This document shows, piece by piece, positions 30,122 through 41,050 of a stretch of DNA of 64,000 bases (position 1 is the stretch's first letter; every line of letters begins with the position of its first letter). The notes beneath the pieces were generated by a model. That model did no database searches. It saw only the letters and a list, made by a program, of their open reading frames with translations, and had not been told where the DNA came from. The position numbers and the translations under genes are program-made. The DNA is taken from positions 964,017 to 1,028,016 of the forward strand of contig ONZQ02000005.1 of assembly GCA_900312665.1 (NCBI GenBank). The letters are read 5' to 3'. The stretch is from Cephalotrichum gorgonifer (Eukaryota; Ascomycota; Sordariomycetes; Microascales; Microascaceae).

Positions 30122-31140
30122 GTTATCCGTAAGCTGGACATGGCGCTGATGTCCACAGTTTAGGTCCTCTGCACGTTCAAATACGCTGTAATAGTATCGC
30201 GCAAGATTCCTTGTGCCTCCAACACCAAAACCTCAAACCCATACGCTAATCACCAGCATGACCACTAGTCAGACTCATCTAGACAACTTCGAGTCGGAAC
30301 TCGGCCTCGTCGGCAATAAGTTCAACGTCGCAGTGTTAATCCTCAACGTAGGCTACCTGCTCGCACAACTACCCTCCAATATCATTCTCACAAGGGTCCG
30401 CCCGAGTATCTATCTCCCATGATACGTCATAGTTTGGGCCACGATTTCTTCAGCTACCGCAGCTACCACGACCACTAGCTTCCCTAGCCTTATCGCAGTG
30501 CGCTTCTTCCTTGAAATAGTCGAGGCGATGTTTTTCCCAGGTGTAAGCCTGCAGATTATCTTTCCTATAAATTACGAAAATAAAACTAAAATATTAAGCT
30601 AATACGAACCCGCCCGTGTCAGCTCTTCTTGCTTTCCTCTTGGTATACTCGGAGAGAGCTCGCTCTCCGCGTCGCAATCCTCTATCCTGCACTAGTCCTG
30701 GCCACAGCCATCTCGGGCCTCATTACTGCAGGAATATTCGCCACTCTTTCGGAAGCCAGGGACTTGCATGGGTAGCAGTGGCTCTTCATACTTGACGTAA
30801 CCGGGACTGCGTTGGCGGCCACCTTCCCGTTTATCTTTCTTCCAGACTTCTCTGGGTTGACGACAGGTAGTGCGCAGTGGCTTTTCAGTGCCGAGGAACG
30901 AGAGTCGTCCCTGGAGCATATTATAGTAGACCGTGTGTCGGTTCCAGAGGCCGACCGGTCCGTGTCGTATGGCCTGGGGCTCGCTATGAAGGACATCCGT
31001 ACCTGGGTACATATCCATACGTTTTGTTATCATACGCAGAAACCCTATGAACCATCGCTCTTAAGGCAGGAAGTGTTAGCCACGCCCCACTTTCCCCCGT
31101 ATTCTTACACGTGGGATGGACGCGTTAATCGCGATTGATT
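30122..31140 (+). pseudogene. decayed MFS transporter (ACS/Dal5-like)
   Basis: Segments in several frames match the anion:cation symporter family of fungal MFS carriers (allantoate/vitamin permeases). In order: IRKLDMALMSTV near 30122; GLVGNKFNVAVLILNVGYLLAQLPSN (about 30300-30390) with RPSIYLP; VRFFLEIVEAMFFPG near 30500; WYTRRELALRVAILYPAL and ISGLITAGIFATL (30645-30750); and QWLFILDVTGTALAATFPF, FLPDF, AEERE (30775-30905). The family-typical WQWLF reads as stop-QWLF, a TGG to TAG change. Other stops fit C-to-T or G-to-A changes, as expected from repeat-induced point mutation. Later parts are unreadable. It once moved a small organic anion; it is not functional now. Confidence 0.75.
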
Positions 31141-32112
31141 AGTCGAGATTCTATTCAGCTCTCAAGGGAGGCTATTAGCACATACCAACGACAGAGACAA
31201 GCTTCGCTGTGTCCATTAATTCTCCTCTCTATTCACGGTGGCCATTGTGAGTATCAGGGTAAATGTTATGACACTGTAGCATGGAGATGACCTTCCAACA
31301 CGAACGGACTAGAAACAATGTATATATACCTTTAGAGGGGATTAGCTTTGTTAGCGGTATACAAAGAACCACAATTTGACAAGGCTCACCAAGTACCGCG
31401 CATAGCCAGGTGGGTGGGAATATACAAGCGTCCGAAGCGGGAATCAGCCTGGATTACCGGTCGGCCCTGCCTTTCTTACCCAATTTCACTATATTTATAC
31501 GAGCTAAATACATTTAATACCCTATGGTTTCCTGCCTGAAAAGACAGTTCAGGTCCTTCAAAATACTCCTCTGAGTATTTCTGATGAAGAGATAAACTGG
31601 GGTAATTATTCTTGGACAGTTGTACTAGGTACCATCGTCCCGCGCTAGGGAACACTGGGTTACATATGTACCTGGTACGAAGTGCGAAAACGGTTAGCCT
31701 TGTACTACACGTACAAACCTAATCAATGTGAGGTGTACCAGTACAATGATTCCTCAATATCCTTGCAGACTGTGTACTGGCAGCGACCTGGGTCTCTCAT
31801 TATTATCTGGGTTTCTTTTTACCCTTACAGATCAATTCTGAGACTCGGTCCAGCACTCGTCTGGTGCAGCGAATTTTGGTTGCATTACATGTTGGCTCAG
31901 CTCCGCCCCCGCCCCCCCATCTGTATATAAACCGCGATGTGCTGGGCTAGATCTTTGCAACAGCCTCAATAATCCTGCAACCTCTGGTCCTCAAGTATTC
32001 TCTTGTTCTGTACACAGTCTTAACAGGAATACTGCAAGAGAAATTTTACCCAGGGATCCTCTCCATCCTAATTTTCTGCCTAAGCTTCATCTTCGACACG
32101 CCAGTCCCCCAA
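31141..32112. other. AT-rich stretch, likely rest of the transporter relic
   Basis: May contain the unrecognisable second half of the MFS relic. I could not align any frame with confidence. Confidence 0.35.
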
Positions 32113-32462
32113 ATGGCTCTCGGCCCGGAAGCCATCATCGGGATAACCACCCTGCTAGTCGCAGTGCCCTCAGCCATTCTTGCTATTCGGGAGCTGTCGC
32201 GGCAAAGTCGTGCTCTTCGAGACGTTGAAAGTCAAGGTGCGGCTTAGGACCTCCCTATCTTTTCAACATACTTCTCGCTGACTTCTCTGAAATTATAGAT
32301 GATGAACGCCTATACTTGGGGTTACCCCCGACGAGAATAACCTCACCTCTGCGTCTTGGAAGGGTCCTTGCAACGATTGATTTACGATTCGAGCCTATCG
32401 ATCCATACTTCACTGTCCGTCGCCCGGCTACTCGGTCGGATTCTATGGCGCTGGAGATCTAG
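32113..32462 (+). CDS. small single-span membrane protein, 95 aa
   Basis: Two exons (32113-32236 and 32299-32462) with a 62-nt intron (GTGCGG...TATAG) keep frame and give 95 residues. The N terminus MALGPEAIIGITTLLVAVPS continues with AILAIREL, one hydrophobic helix after a short luminal-type start, followed by basic residues, so an inside-out orientation is plausible. The C-terminal half is soluble with Arg-rich stretches. I do not know a characterised family. Small fungal proteins that open with GPEAI and a hydrophobic helix appear familiar, but I cannot name one. It sits 450 bp upstream of the F-box/ankyrin gene, on the same strand. Confidence 0.5.
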
Positions 32463-32910
32463 ATACTTTGTAAAAAGAATGTGAGATGGGGAGCAGACGA
32501 GAAGAGAGGGAGGCAGACTTCCTGGCACTTGCTAATAATAGGCCGGGTTTCATTTTTAGAAGAGGATAGATAATATTTTATAATTCAAACTAAGTAACCC
32601 GAAGCCTGTTCAATCAACCCCCCCCCAGCGTTGGCTAGCCCCTTTTTGCTGTGCAAGGATTGCTAGGGAACAGGCCCTTTGCTTACCTATTGCTCCGTCC
32701 TTGTATGAGTATTCTGTCATCGGCATAATAACGGGAAAATAATGCTATTTCTTAGGAGATCACATTTCGTTGTGCCAACCTATTTCGATATCTCGATCTC
32801 CCCCGAGCAGCGCTGTTCAAAACGCTACCAGCCAGATCAAGGACAGCGGTGATATCCGCAACCTACATTCCAACCCTTTCACGCGGTGGGCCGAAAGTCC
32901 TAGCCTAAAA

Positions 32911-34206
32911 ATGCTCGATACTTTACCGAACGAGCTGCTCCTAGACATCGCAAAATGCCTCTTCACGCACCGCGATATCAACGCTTTGGCCCGGACGAAC
33001 CGGCACCTCTTCAGCCTCGTGGACCCCTACTTATACCGGTCCAATCCTCACGAGTCTTCATCTTTGGCCTTGTCTTGGGCTGCAAAGCATGGCCGGGTTG
33101 AAACCGCAAGAAAGGCGATTGAGAGAGGTGCCAGCGGGGCATGCCGTGTACTCAAGAAAGGATCCTGTACCTGGAAAGGGTACGGCAAAAGCGGGAACTC
33201 ACCGGGGTGCACACCGCTATTTCAGGCCATCGTGGAGGGCTGCGATGAGGTGGTCAAGCTTCTGCTGGAGCTCCCTACCACTGATGTTAACCATCATGGG
33301 TTATATAGCCGGACACCGCTATTCTGGGCTGTTAAGAGATCACACTACAGTATTACTGAACTGCTCCTCACCTGCGACGGAATCCGACCTGACGAGGTGG
33401 ACGAGAACGGATCCACTCCACTATCGTATGCCGCCGAGGTCGACGATAACGCCGCGGTCGATATTTTACTGGGCTCGGATAAAGTTGACGCCGACTGGAG
33501 GAACGCCTTTGGGAGAACACCGCTTTCGTTGGCTGCAGAAGAGGGAAATGTGATTTCTGCTTGGCAGCTATTGGACTCAGGGAAGGTTGACCCCGACTCC
33601 GGGGATTACAAAGGGCAGACTCCATTCTCGTGGGCAGCTAAGAGGTGCCAGTTTGAAATGGTCATGTTCCTACTTGACTCAGGTAAAATCAAGCCCGACT
33701 CACGAGATGGGCGCGGTCGAACACCCCTTTTTCACGCTATTCAAGAGGCGCCATTACCATACAGCAACAATGAGAAAGTTATTCAGGCAATCTTAGACTT
33801 GGACGAGGTTGACCCGGATGCCGCGGATGAGGATGGGATGACACCGTTGGCATGTGCTGCTAAAAGTGGCAATAGCACGGGCGTTCAGTTGCTCTTGGAC
33901 ACAAACAAGGTCAACCCGACCAGGACTGACCGGAATGGGCTGACACCCTTACATCATGCTGCCTATATGGGCCAAACAGAAATTATTCGCCTGCTCCTCA
34001 GCCGTGATGACGTCGATCCAAATACCCCGGATAACGACAGCTGTCCACCTTTAACTCACGCTACAATGGGCGGTCACAAGGTCATCGTCGAGGAGCTTCT
34101 GCGATCCAAGAAGATCACAGATATCGACCCAAGGGATGTAAATGGCAGGACACCATTGTGGTGGGCTGTCGGAACAACCATCTCGCTGTGGGCGAGGCAA
34201 TTGTGA
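32911..34206 (+). CDS. F-box/ankyrin-repeat protein, C-terminally frameshifted
   Basis: From the first ATG in the frame the product is 431 residues. An F-box-like motif occupies about residues 1-40 (LPNELLLDIAKCL...INALARTNRHLFSLVDPYLY), followed by about ten ankyrin repeats with the TPL/SYAA or TPLFWAV signature. Such proteins act as substrate adaptors for SCF ubiquitin ligases or as scaffolds. The substrate is unknown. After TPLWWAV the frame changes: a base seems to be missing at about 34170. The next frame continues the repeat (RNNHLAVGEAI...GLSPLDVATEYG) to a stop at 34323-34325. The encoded protein instead ends with a 7-residue out-of-frame tail. Confidence 0.82.
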   Translation: MLDTLPNELLLDIAKCLFTHRDINALARTNRHLFSLVDPYLYRSNPHESSSLALSWAAKHGRVETARKAIERGASGACRVLKKGSCTWKGYGKSGNSPGCTPLFQAIVEGCDEVVKLLLELPTTDVNHHGLYSRTPLFWAVKRSHYSITELLLTCDGIRPDEVDENGSTPLSYAAEVDDNAAVDILLGSDKVDADWRNAFGRTPLSLAAEEGNVISAWQLLDSGKVDPDSGDYKGQTPFSWAAKRCQFEMVMFLLDSGKIKPDSRDGRGRTPLFHAIQEAPLPYSNNEKVIQAILDLDEVDPDAADEDGMTPLACAAKSGNSTGVQLLLDTNKVNPTRTDRNGLTPLHHAAYMGQTEIIRLLLSRDDVDPNTPDNDSCPPLTHATMGGHKVIVEELLRSKKITDIDPRDVNGRTPLWWAVGTTISLWARQL

Positions 34207-34325
34207 GCCATGGGGGAGTGAAGGTAGATTCAAAGGATCAAGGGGGTTTGAGCCCCTTGGATGTTGCCACTGAATATGGGCGCGAAGCTTTTATAGCCTT
34301 GCTACAAGGGCTACTGCCGGCGTAG

Positions 34326-35078
34326 CACTGTGATATACGTCATGGCTGGTGGTGCCGACTGTATGGACGGGAATCTCCTGGAGGCTGCTATAAGGGCGTG
34401 GCTTGGCCACAAACATCAAACGAATAAGCAACAATCTGGACGAGTGACCTGACTAGTAGCAATTGGCAAGGGTGTTTATTGAGACATGTAAATATTTAAC
34501 ATATAGGCATGGATGGCGATCGGCGTGAGATTTGATATTCCCAACACTGACGTTGAATCAACGCCTACGCCGTCTTGGTGATAACAAGTCACATAGCTAG
34601 TAACAGGGGCAAAACGTTAGGGTTTATTGAAGTCACACAAGGAACAACTACTTAATACACCCCCTAGGTAGTGTCAGAACGCAAAAGACCAGCCGGAGGC
34701 TCACGGCTGGCGAAAGAAGGACGGCCGAAAACAAACAAAGAATCTCCCCGGTCTCTTGAGGTAAATGATACGGGCTAGGCGGTATTTTGATTGAGGCAAA
34801 CGAGCCCAACTTCTAGATGGTTGTGAGGTATAGGCCGTTCGGCTTAGTCGTCTCTACCCCGTTTCTATTTTATTATATTTTCGGCCCCTGATCACTGGGG
34901 TTTTATCGTGCCTCAAATTTCTTACCCGCTAGAGCGGCCGGGTTACCCTCAACTGGAAAATGCTTAGCGTCCTCATGAGCCAAGCCCCCTCCAGGCGCAT
35001 CCGCAGCAGGTATGGAGTAAATATCTATCAAGCGATGTCACCAAGGCTTGATATTCACGCTATCGAAGTTTAATTAGC
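34326..35078. other. AT-rich intergenic stretch
   Basis: No gene recognised. It leads into the 5S rRNA gene. Confidence 0.4.
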
Positions 35079-35197
35079 ACATACGACCATAGCTCGTGGA
35101 AAACTGAGGGTCCCGTCCGCTCCCCTATACATAAACCACGAAGCGCTAGACTAGTAGTTGGGTCGGTGACGACCAGCGAATCCCTGGTGTTGTATGT
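35079..35197 (+). rRNA. 5S rRNA, dispersed copy
   Basis: 119 nt starting ACATACGACCATAG and ending TGTTGTATGT, the ends typical of Neurospora-type 5S rRNA. It also has GTCCCGTCCGCTC and the box C region (TAGTAGTTGGGT...GACCAGCGAATCCC). Several differences from the common sequence occur in pairs that keep the stem (TAGCTCGTGG against CCACGAAGCGCTA). T-runs follow. The 5S RNA is part of the large ribosomal subunit. Filamentous ascomycetes scatter 5S genes, so a lone copy is expected. It could be a minor variant or an old copy. Confidence 0.9.
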
Positions 35198-35691
35198 TTT
35201 ACTTTTTGCTCCTTCGAATTAGAGACGGCCCTCAAGGGAGAAATTTATTGGGTAGGGTCAGACCCGTGGCTAGCCCACTATGGTTGTTTTGGATGGTATT
35301 CGATGTTGACCTGCGAGCTAAATAACCAGTTGAGAGCACCCGCCAGCTGGTTGTGGGGGCTACTCAATATCTCTGACCATCACTTCCAGAAGCTCTCCTC
35401 AAGAAAGCGTGAAATGCAAATCTACGAATCTACGAACCTATATTCTATGGCGTGTTTCAACTACTGTTTACAAGGAGGATAAGACGAGTAGGTGGGCCAA
35501 ATGAGTTTACAATAAGAATCGAAAAGTTGCCATCATTTCTACTCCATCCGCTAATCGAGCCACTAGCTCTAAGAGTTTACCGCTGTGGACAGTGTCAGGC
35601 TTTGGCAGGGGAGGGATTAAAAGATATGGGTGTTAGCATCTTCCCACAAAGCCAGTTCATTTCGAATAGCGAGGCTGAGCTAGCATCAAAC
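35198..35691. other. AT-rich stretch between 5S rRNA and tRNA-Ala
   Basis: No gene recognised. Confidence 0.4.
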
Positions 35692-35790
35692 GGGCGCATG
35701 GTTTAGTGGTATAATTCCTCTTTAGCACCTCAAGACCCTTTGGGTCCTATGAAGTTAGAGGCGGTCCCTGGTTCGATTCCTGGTGTGTCC
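35692..35790 (+). tRNA. tRNA-Ala(AGC), 28-nt intron
   Basis: GGGCGCA pairs with TGTGTCC and includes the G3-U70 wobble that marks alanine tRNAs. The anticodon stem CCTCT/AGAGG encloses TT-AGC-A, and the remaining 28 nt of the loop form an intron. The T-arm CCTGG-TTCGATT-CCTGG has one T-T mismatch and the D-stem one more. The body otherwise resembles proline tRNAs of fungi, so the gene is unusual or slightly decayed. A T6 tract follows at 35793-35798. Confidence 0.78.
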
Positions 35791-36385
35791 AATTTTTTGC
35801 ATCCTTTATAGGCTTCATATGGAAGGTTTTCTTTTTATCTCGCAGCAAGCGTTGTCTGTACCTACGAAGTGGTCGGACATTCCTCTCATGCAAGTAAGAT
35901 TCGTCTCAATAGTGGAGCAAGAGAAAATGTTACCTGTCATGCCAAAGAGAGAGGTCTTGGGGATAATATTCTTTGAGTATTACTATGCACTGTCGGCGAG
36001 AGTACAGGTATGGACCAAGTGTACTATACTAAAATAGAGCACTCTGTACCATTTGACCAATATGCAAGGTGATTTGTATATCCTACTCTGGCCTGCAAGC
36101 TGCAGTGTCAGCGGAACTCGTGCTGACCACCCGAGAGATCCGCTGGCCGGACTTAGGCAACCCGAGTGCTTCGGCCGTAAGCAATTGGCCGTGTAAAGTA
36201 TGTAAACTTGTCGATCACTGCCGGACGGACTGAACCGAAGTTGATATATTACTTACCCCACTCCTTCCTTGCACGCGTCTTAGCTTGAAGCTCGATAAAC
36301 GCAATAAATAAGAGGGTGGAGGAATGCTCGAAGACCTTCCTTTCCCCACAACACTCCATTGGGCACCTCGATCTAAATCATCACG
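35791..36385. other. upstream region of the tannase-family gene
   Basis: No gene recognised. A CAATAAATAAGAGG stretch near 36301 may hold the core promoter. Confidence 0.4.
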
Positions 36386-37972
36386 ATGTCACTAAACCAG
36401 GTAGCCGGCGTTTCTAGCCGCTCACTCGACCTGTGCAATCCGGGTCAGATTCATTTGCCGAAGTTTCCGGACTTGGAAGTTCTTTCTGTTGAAGCGGCGT
36501 CATACGAAAACTACACTTTCACGCCCGACCCAGCCTTGGGTGATTTCCCGACCTCCAGGTTGGGGCTCGATTTCTGTAATATCACCATCACATACACCCA
36601 TCCCGGCTGGGGCGATAACGTCATTGTCACGACTCTTCTTCCCCAGAAGAATGCCTGGAATGGACGTCTCATGGCCCACGGCGGAGGTGGATTGGCCACC
36701 GGCGCCTTCACCATCATGGAGCTCACCATGCTGCCGGGTTTGGTTGAGGGTTACGCTGTTACCACCACCAACGGCGGTCATACCGATCCTCCCGCTGATG
36801 ACACCTCAGGAGACGCCCCGTGGGCCTTATCTAGCCTTGGAAACGTCAACTGGCCGCTCCTTGTAGACTTCGCCTCCGTGGCACTTCACGATCTGTCTAC
36901 CGTGGGAAAAGCTGTGGTCGACGCCTTCTACGGTGTACCGGCCGTACGTTCGTACTTTTACGGCGGCTCAACTGGCGGCCGTCAGGGCCACATGCTCGCC
37001 CAGAGATACCCCAACGACTTCGATGGACTGCTCGCAATTTTTCCAGCCATTGGCTGGACACGGCTCTTATTTTCTGGTATCTGGCCGACTTTCCTCATGG
37101 ACAAGCTGAACATCTACCCTCAACCGTGCGAGATTAGTGCTTTGACTCTCGCCGCCCTCTCGACTTGTGATGTTCTGGATGGAGTTGAAGACGGTATCAT
37201 TTCACGACCCGACCTCTGCAGCTTCGACCCGCACGATGTCGTCGGGAACGAGTTCGACTGCAACGGCACGACCTCGACTTTTACCTCCGGCGCTGCGACA
37301 ATCGCAAAAGCCGCCTGGGATGGTCCGCGCAGCTCAAGTGGCGAGTTCCAGTGGTACGGCTTCTCCCACGACGCCAACATCTCGCAGGCGGGGATCGGAG
37401 CCGCAGCAACTGTGTGTGACGAGGACGGGGAGAACTGCGATGCTCTCCCCTTCAACCTCGCGTACACGTGGGCGAGGTACTGGCTCAAGAAGAATCCAGA
37501 CTTCAACATGAGGAACATCACGCACGAGGTGTGGGACGAGCTCTTCCACTCCTCCGTGGGTGAGTACGAGTCCATCATAGGAACTTACGATCCCGACCTA
37601 TCGGGTCTCCGAAAGGCGGGCGGCAAGATGATCAATTGGCATGGTCTGGCAGACCAGATCATCCCAGTGAACGGTAGTGTCGAGTATTACGACCGGGTAT
37701 TAACCCATGACCCGAACGCGCAGGACTACTACCGCCTCTTCCTGCTGCCTGGTGCTGACCACTGTGTTATCTGTGGTGTGAGGCCGCCGGTCATGAAGAT
37801 GATGGAGATTCTGGTAGATTGGGTGGAGAGGGGCAAAGCACCTGAAACCTTGCCAGTGGCTGGTGAAAATAGGTATGGTGATCATCTTGAGAGGGATGTC
37901 TGCATGTATCCACGGGTTCAACATTATGTCGGTGGTGATATGGAGGAGCGGTCTTCTTTTATATGCGTATGA
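36386..37972 (+). CDS. tannase/feruloyl esterase family hydrolase
   Basis: A single exon encodes 528 residues with the full length of the fungal tannase/feruloyl esterase family. Visible are LMAHGGGGLATGAF (oxyanion region), the nucleophile motif YGGSTGGRQGHMLAQRYP (Ser near residue 195), an Asp in the GLADQIIP segment and the catalytic His in LLPGADHCVICG. The Cys next to the His pairs with a Cys near the nucleophile in known members. The lid domain contains CDVLDGVEDGIISRPDLC, the calcium-binding-like loop of the family. Substrates would be galloyl or feruloyl esters of plant material. The N terminus lacks a clear signal peptide, unlike most secreted members, so a missing first exon or an intracellular form is possible. 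Confidence 0.9.
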   Translation: MSLNQVAGVSSRSLDLCNPGQIHLPKFPDLEVLSVEAASYENYTFTPDPALGDFPTSRLGLDFCNITITYTHPGWGDNVIVTTLLPQKNAWNGRLMAHGGGGLATGAFTIMELTMLPGLVEGYAVTTTNGGHTDPPADDTSGDAPWALSSLGNVNWPLLVDFASVALHDLSTVGKAVVDAFYGVPAVRSYFYGGSTGGRQGHMLAQRYPNDFDGLLAIFPAIGWTRLLFSGIWPTFLMDKLNIYPQPCEISALTLAALSTCDVLDGVEDGIISRPDLCSFDPHDVVGNEFDCNGTTSTFTSGAATIAKAAWDGPRSSSGEFQWYGFSHDANISQAGIGAAATVCDEDGENCDALPFNLAYTWARYWLKKNPDFNMRNITHEVWDELFHSSVGEYESIIGTYDPDLSGLRKAGGKMINWHGLADQIIPVNGSVEYYDRVLTHDPNAQDYYRLFLLPGADHCVICGVRPPVMKMMEILVDWVERGKAPETLPVAGENRYGDHLERDVCMYPRVQHYVGGDMEERSSFICV

Positions 37973-39306
37973 AGGTGGGGCAGGGCCACGGCAACCCAGA
38001 GACAAGATTCCATAACTAGCTCCATACGAGTACTTGTAGGTATTCATGAATGCGCTAGTGTGTATTAGGGGCACATGCGACCTCACTAGGTCCGTTAAAA
38101 GGAGTGCCATGACCCGCTTAGTCCTGATATCACGGGGCCCGGCTATAGACAAAACAAGGCGTGGCTATACTGCATTACCTGCCTCTCTCAGTGCAGGGAG
38201 GGAAAGGTGCTGCGGCGCGCATAACGGGCGAAGGTCTAATTCGAGAGAGGGAACAAAACACTTCCCCGCAAAGCACAGACAATCGCGGATGGAACTGCCG
38301 GTCGGTCTACACTAAATACAAGGGCGTAGGGCGAGCATCCATCCACCACAAATCCGGTCCTGCCCTCTAGAAAATCCGCCTGAAATATCCGCATTATTTC
38401 CGTCGCGGTCTCCGTCGCGGTCCGTCCCTACAAGAACATATCCGCGGTACCTGCCAACAAAATACCGCCTCTCCGGAAATCCAGGCAAATTAGTCGGTAA
38501 TTACCGGAAGCAGATATTTGTCAATCATGACCAATAGAGTTGCTACTGGCGACAACAGCTTCACCGACGACACATCCTAGTTAGGGAAAAGTCCAAATCC
38601 AGAAGGTCGGAGAAGTACTTGAGCGGGGCTATACACTTGTAAAGGTCTATAGACGCCGGCATCTCGGCGCTGGCAAGACGCGCGGCGGAAATAAGGTCGT
38701 CCGAACCTGGTCTTTCGGATACCTGACTGTGGCGACTAGCACGACTAGGCTTGTGTTGCCTGCGGAGAAAGGAATGCGGGGACGGACTGATGTCCCCGCA
38801 CTCATCCCCGCGAAGCTTAAGCTGCCAGTTGCGGGGTAAATGATGGGGTTGCGGGGCCGAATTGGGAAGCTTTACATGTCTCATGAGTCCTTTGGGACTG
38901 TAGTCCAAGTGCCGAGACTAACCTTGGCTGGAGCTTCCTGGGCCCGTACTTGAGCAAGTGCTGGCCGTTGAGCGGACCTGACGTAGGTTGCCCACACGAT
39001 TATTGTAGCTTGCCTGTAGGAGGCTAGTGAAAAGATATACAGTGTATGGCGCGAGATATCTAAACATACGCCACTTTTGCACTGACGAAATCTGTAGTAG
39101 AATGTGCGCTAACGGGAGGCCGGTCGTTTCCGCGGGCCACTTGGACAAGATGTACAGGGGAATAGAGGTGTGACGATTTCATCCTTCTTTGCTATTTCTG
39201 CGACTATATATTCATCCCATGGCCCCGGCCTTTTCATGGCACCGCTCGCATCCCACAGCTCTTATCCATCATCCCTAAAGCCTGACGCCTGGAATCGACA
39301 TACGGA
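37973..39306. other. intergenic stretch
   Basis: No gene recognised in 1.3 kb. A TATATAT near 39206 could be the core promoter of the GH79 gene. Confidence 0.4.
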
Positions 39307-41050
39307 ATGCCGCATTTGTCAGTCAAGACCATCCTCGCCTTCTTGGCCTGTTCTCGGGTTTACGCCCAGGACACGACAGTCCCGCTCCCAAGCCGACGCC
39401 CCGAATGGGCGACCAAACTGTCTCCTCACCTCGCTGGCTTCAGCCTGGAGATGGACCGCTGGCCAGACTGGGCCGGTCAGGAAGTCGGAAAGCCAAACGA
39501 GTTCTTCAACCAGGTCCTCACCAACCTCGGTGAGCGGACGGGCCACATGCCCTTCCTCCGTGTGGGCGCCAACTCTGAGGACCGCGGGACTGTCGACCTC
39601 AGTGTCGCCGTCATGAACGCCACCTTCCCTAAGCCCAGCGCGCAAGTCCCGAACCCCGAGGCCGACCACATCTTCATCGGACGTGACTTCTATGCCCTTT
39701 CGGGTAACCTGCCCGCCGGCACGAAGTTCATGTGGGGCATCAACCTAAAGGCCCTTGACAAGGAGGAGACCGTGGCGCAGGCCCGTTTGCTAGCGGAGAC
39801 ATTCCAGGGCGAGCGAGCTCACCTCACTAAGAATGTAGAGCTGGTTAATGTCGAGATCGGGAACGAGCCAGACTTTTACGGCCCGGGGCGACGTGGGAGG
39901 CCGAGCATATACGGCCCGGAGTGGAATGTCGCCAACTATACGGCCACGTGGGTAGAGTTTGCGAAGGCCGTTGCTGAGGAGATTGAGTTCGGCAACGGTC
40001 GCCCGGGCAAGCCCACTCTTTCTCCCGGGGCTTTTACGGGGTTCAATGCGCCGGAGTGGGCACCGGCAGCCCCGCTGATTGCCGGACTGCTGGACGACCC
40101 CGACCTCAGGGCCATCACGACACAGTTCACCGAGCATGCGTACTCTGGAGTTTTCAACCCCAATGTTACCGTCAAGCCTGGACAGCTGATGGACAAAGCG
40201 ACCGTCCGCTCCAATTTCACTATCAGAACGACCGGTCGCCACGCCGTCCAGGCCATGGGCTTGACATACCAATTGGTAAGCACCTGTTTAAACCCACAGC
40301 CGTCCGATAGTTTCTAACCCACGTACAGGCTGAGTTAAACTCCTATGCTAAGTAAGTTTTGAATTATCCACCTCCAAAGAACGTTAAGCCTAATCCCTAG
40401 TGACAGCCACGGCTACCCCGGCCTCAGCAACACCGTCGAGAGCGCCCTCTGGACAGTCGACTGGATGCTCCTCGCCGCCTCAGCCGGAATTGAGCGCCTT
40501 CACTTCCATCACGGTGTCGGCTTCCGATATAATGCCGTCCAGCCCGTATCCCAATCTGACGACGGCCTGGATATCGACCGCCCCCACATCCTGCCATCCT
40601 ACCACGCCTACCTTATTGTGAACGAGGCGATCGGGAAGTCTGGGAACTCTTATGTCGCCGAACTCCCCACCCCTAACGGCAACCTGACTGCTTTCGGGAT
40701 CTGGGAGAAGACGCAGCTCGCGCGGATTGTCGTTATGAACACCCAGGTCTATCTCGGCGAGGGTGAGAAGCCGAGCATCAACGTACGCTTTGATAACTTT
40801 CCTACGACGGGCTCGGCGAAGGTTAAGATGTTGCTGTCCGAAAAGACGACCGATCACACTGGATTGTAAGTAACGAGAATGCACTTGCGAGAGAGATATA
40901 TGTGCTAACGCGAACAGGACCTGGGGAGGTCAAAACTTCAACACGGCGTCCGGCAAGCCCGCGGGGAAGGTGTACGAGGAGAAGATCAATGGCGGGTCCT
41001 TCAATCTACCCGCATCATCAATTGCGCTGGTTACCCTTTCCAGAAAGTAG
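39307..41050 (+). CDS. GH79 beta-glucuronidase-like glycoside hydrolase
   Basis: Four exons (39307-40275, 40329-40351, 40401-40865, 40918-41050) join in phase to 529 residues. Exon 2 is only 23 nt and is needed to read QLAELNSYANDSHGYPGLS. A signal peptide (first 20 residues, ending VYA) predicts secretion. The TIM-barrel part carries the acid/base Glu in VEIGNEPDFYG and the likely nucleophile Glu in AGIERLHFHHG. The last about 110 residues match the GH79 C-terminal beta-sandwich. Fungal members release glucuronic acid or 4-O-methyl-glucuronic acid from arabinogalactan or related plant glycans. Exact specificity is not visible. Confidence 0.93.

Noticed and set aside
35692..35790. Reading this RNA gene as tRNA-Pro
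   Set aside because: The body is proline-like, but the anticodon is AGC and G3-U70 is present, both alanine features.
36386..37972. Classing this as a secreted tannase proper
   Set aside because: Family membership is clear, but no signal peptide is visible and substrate class (tannin versus feruloyl ester) cannot be told from sequence.
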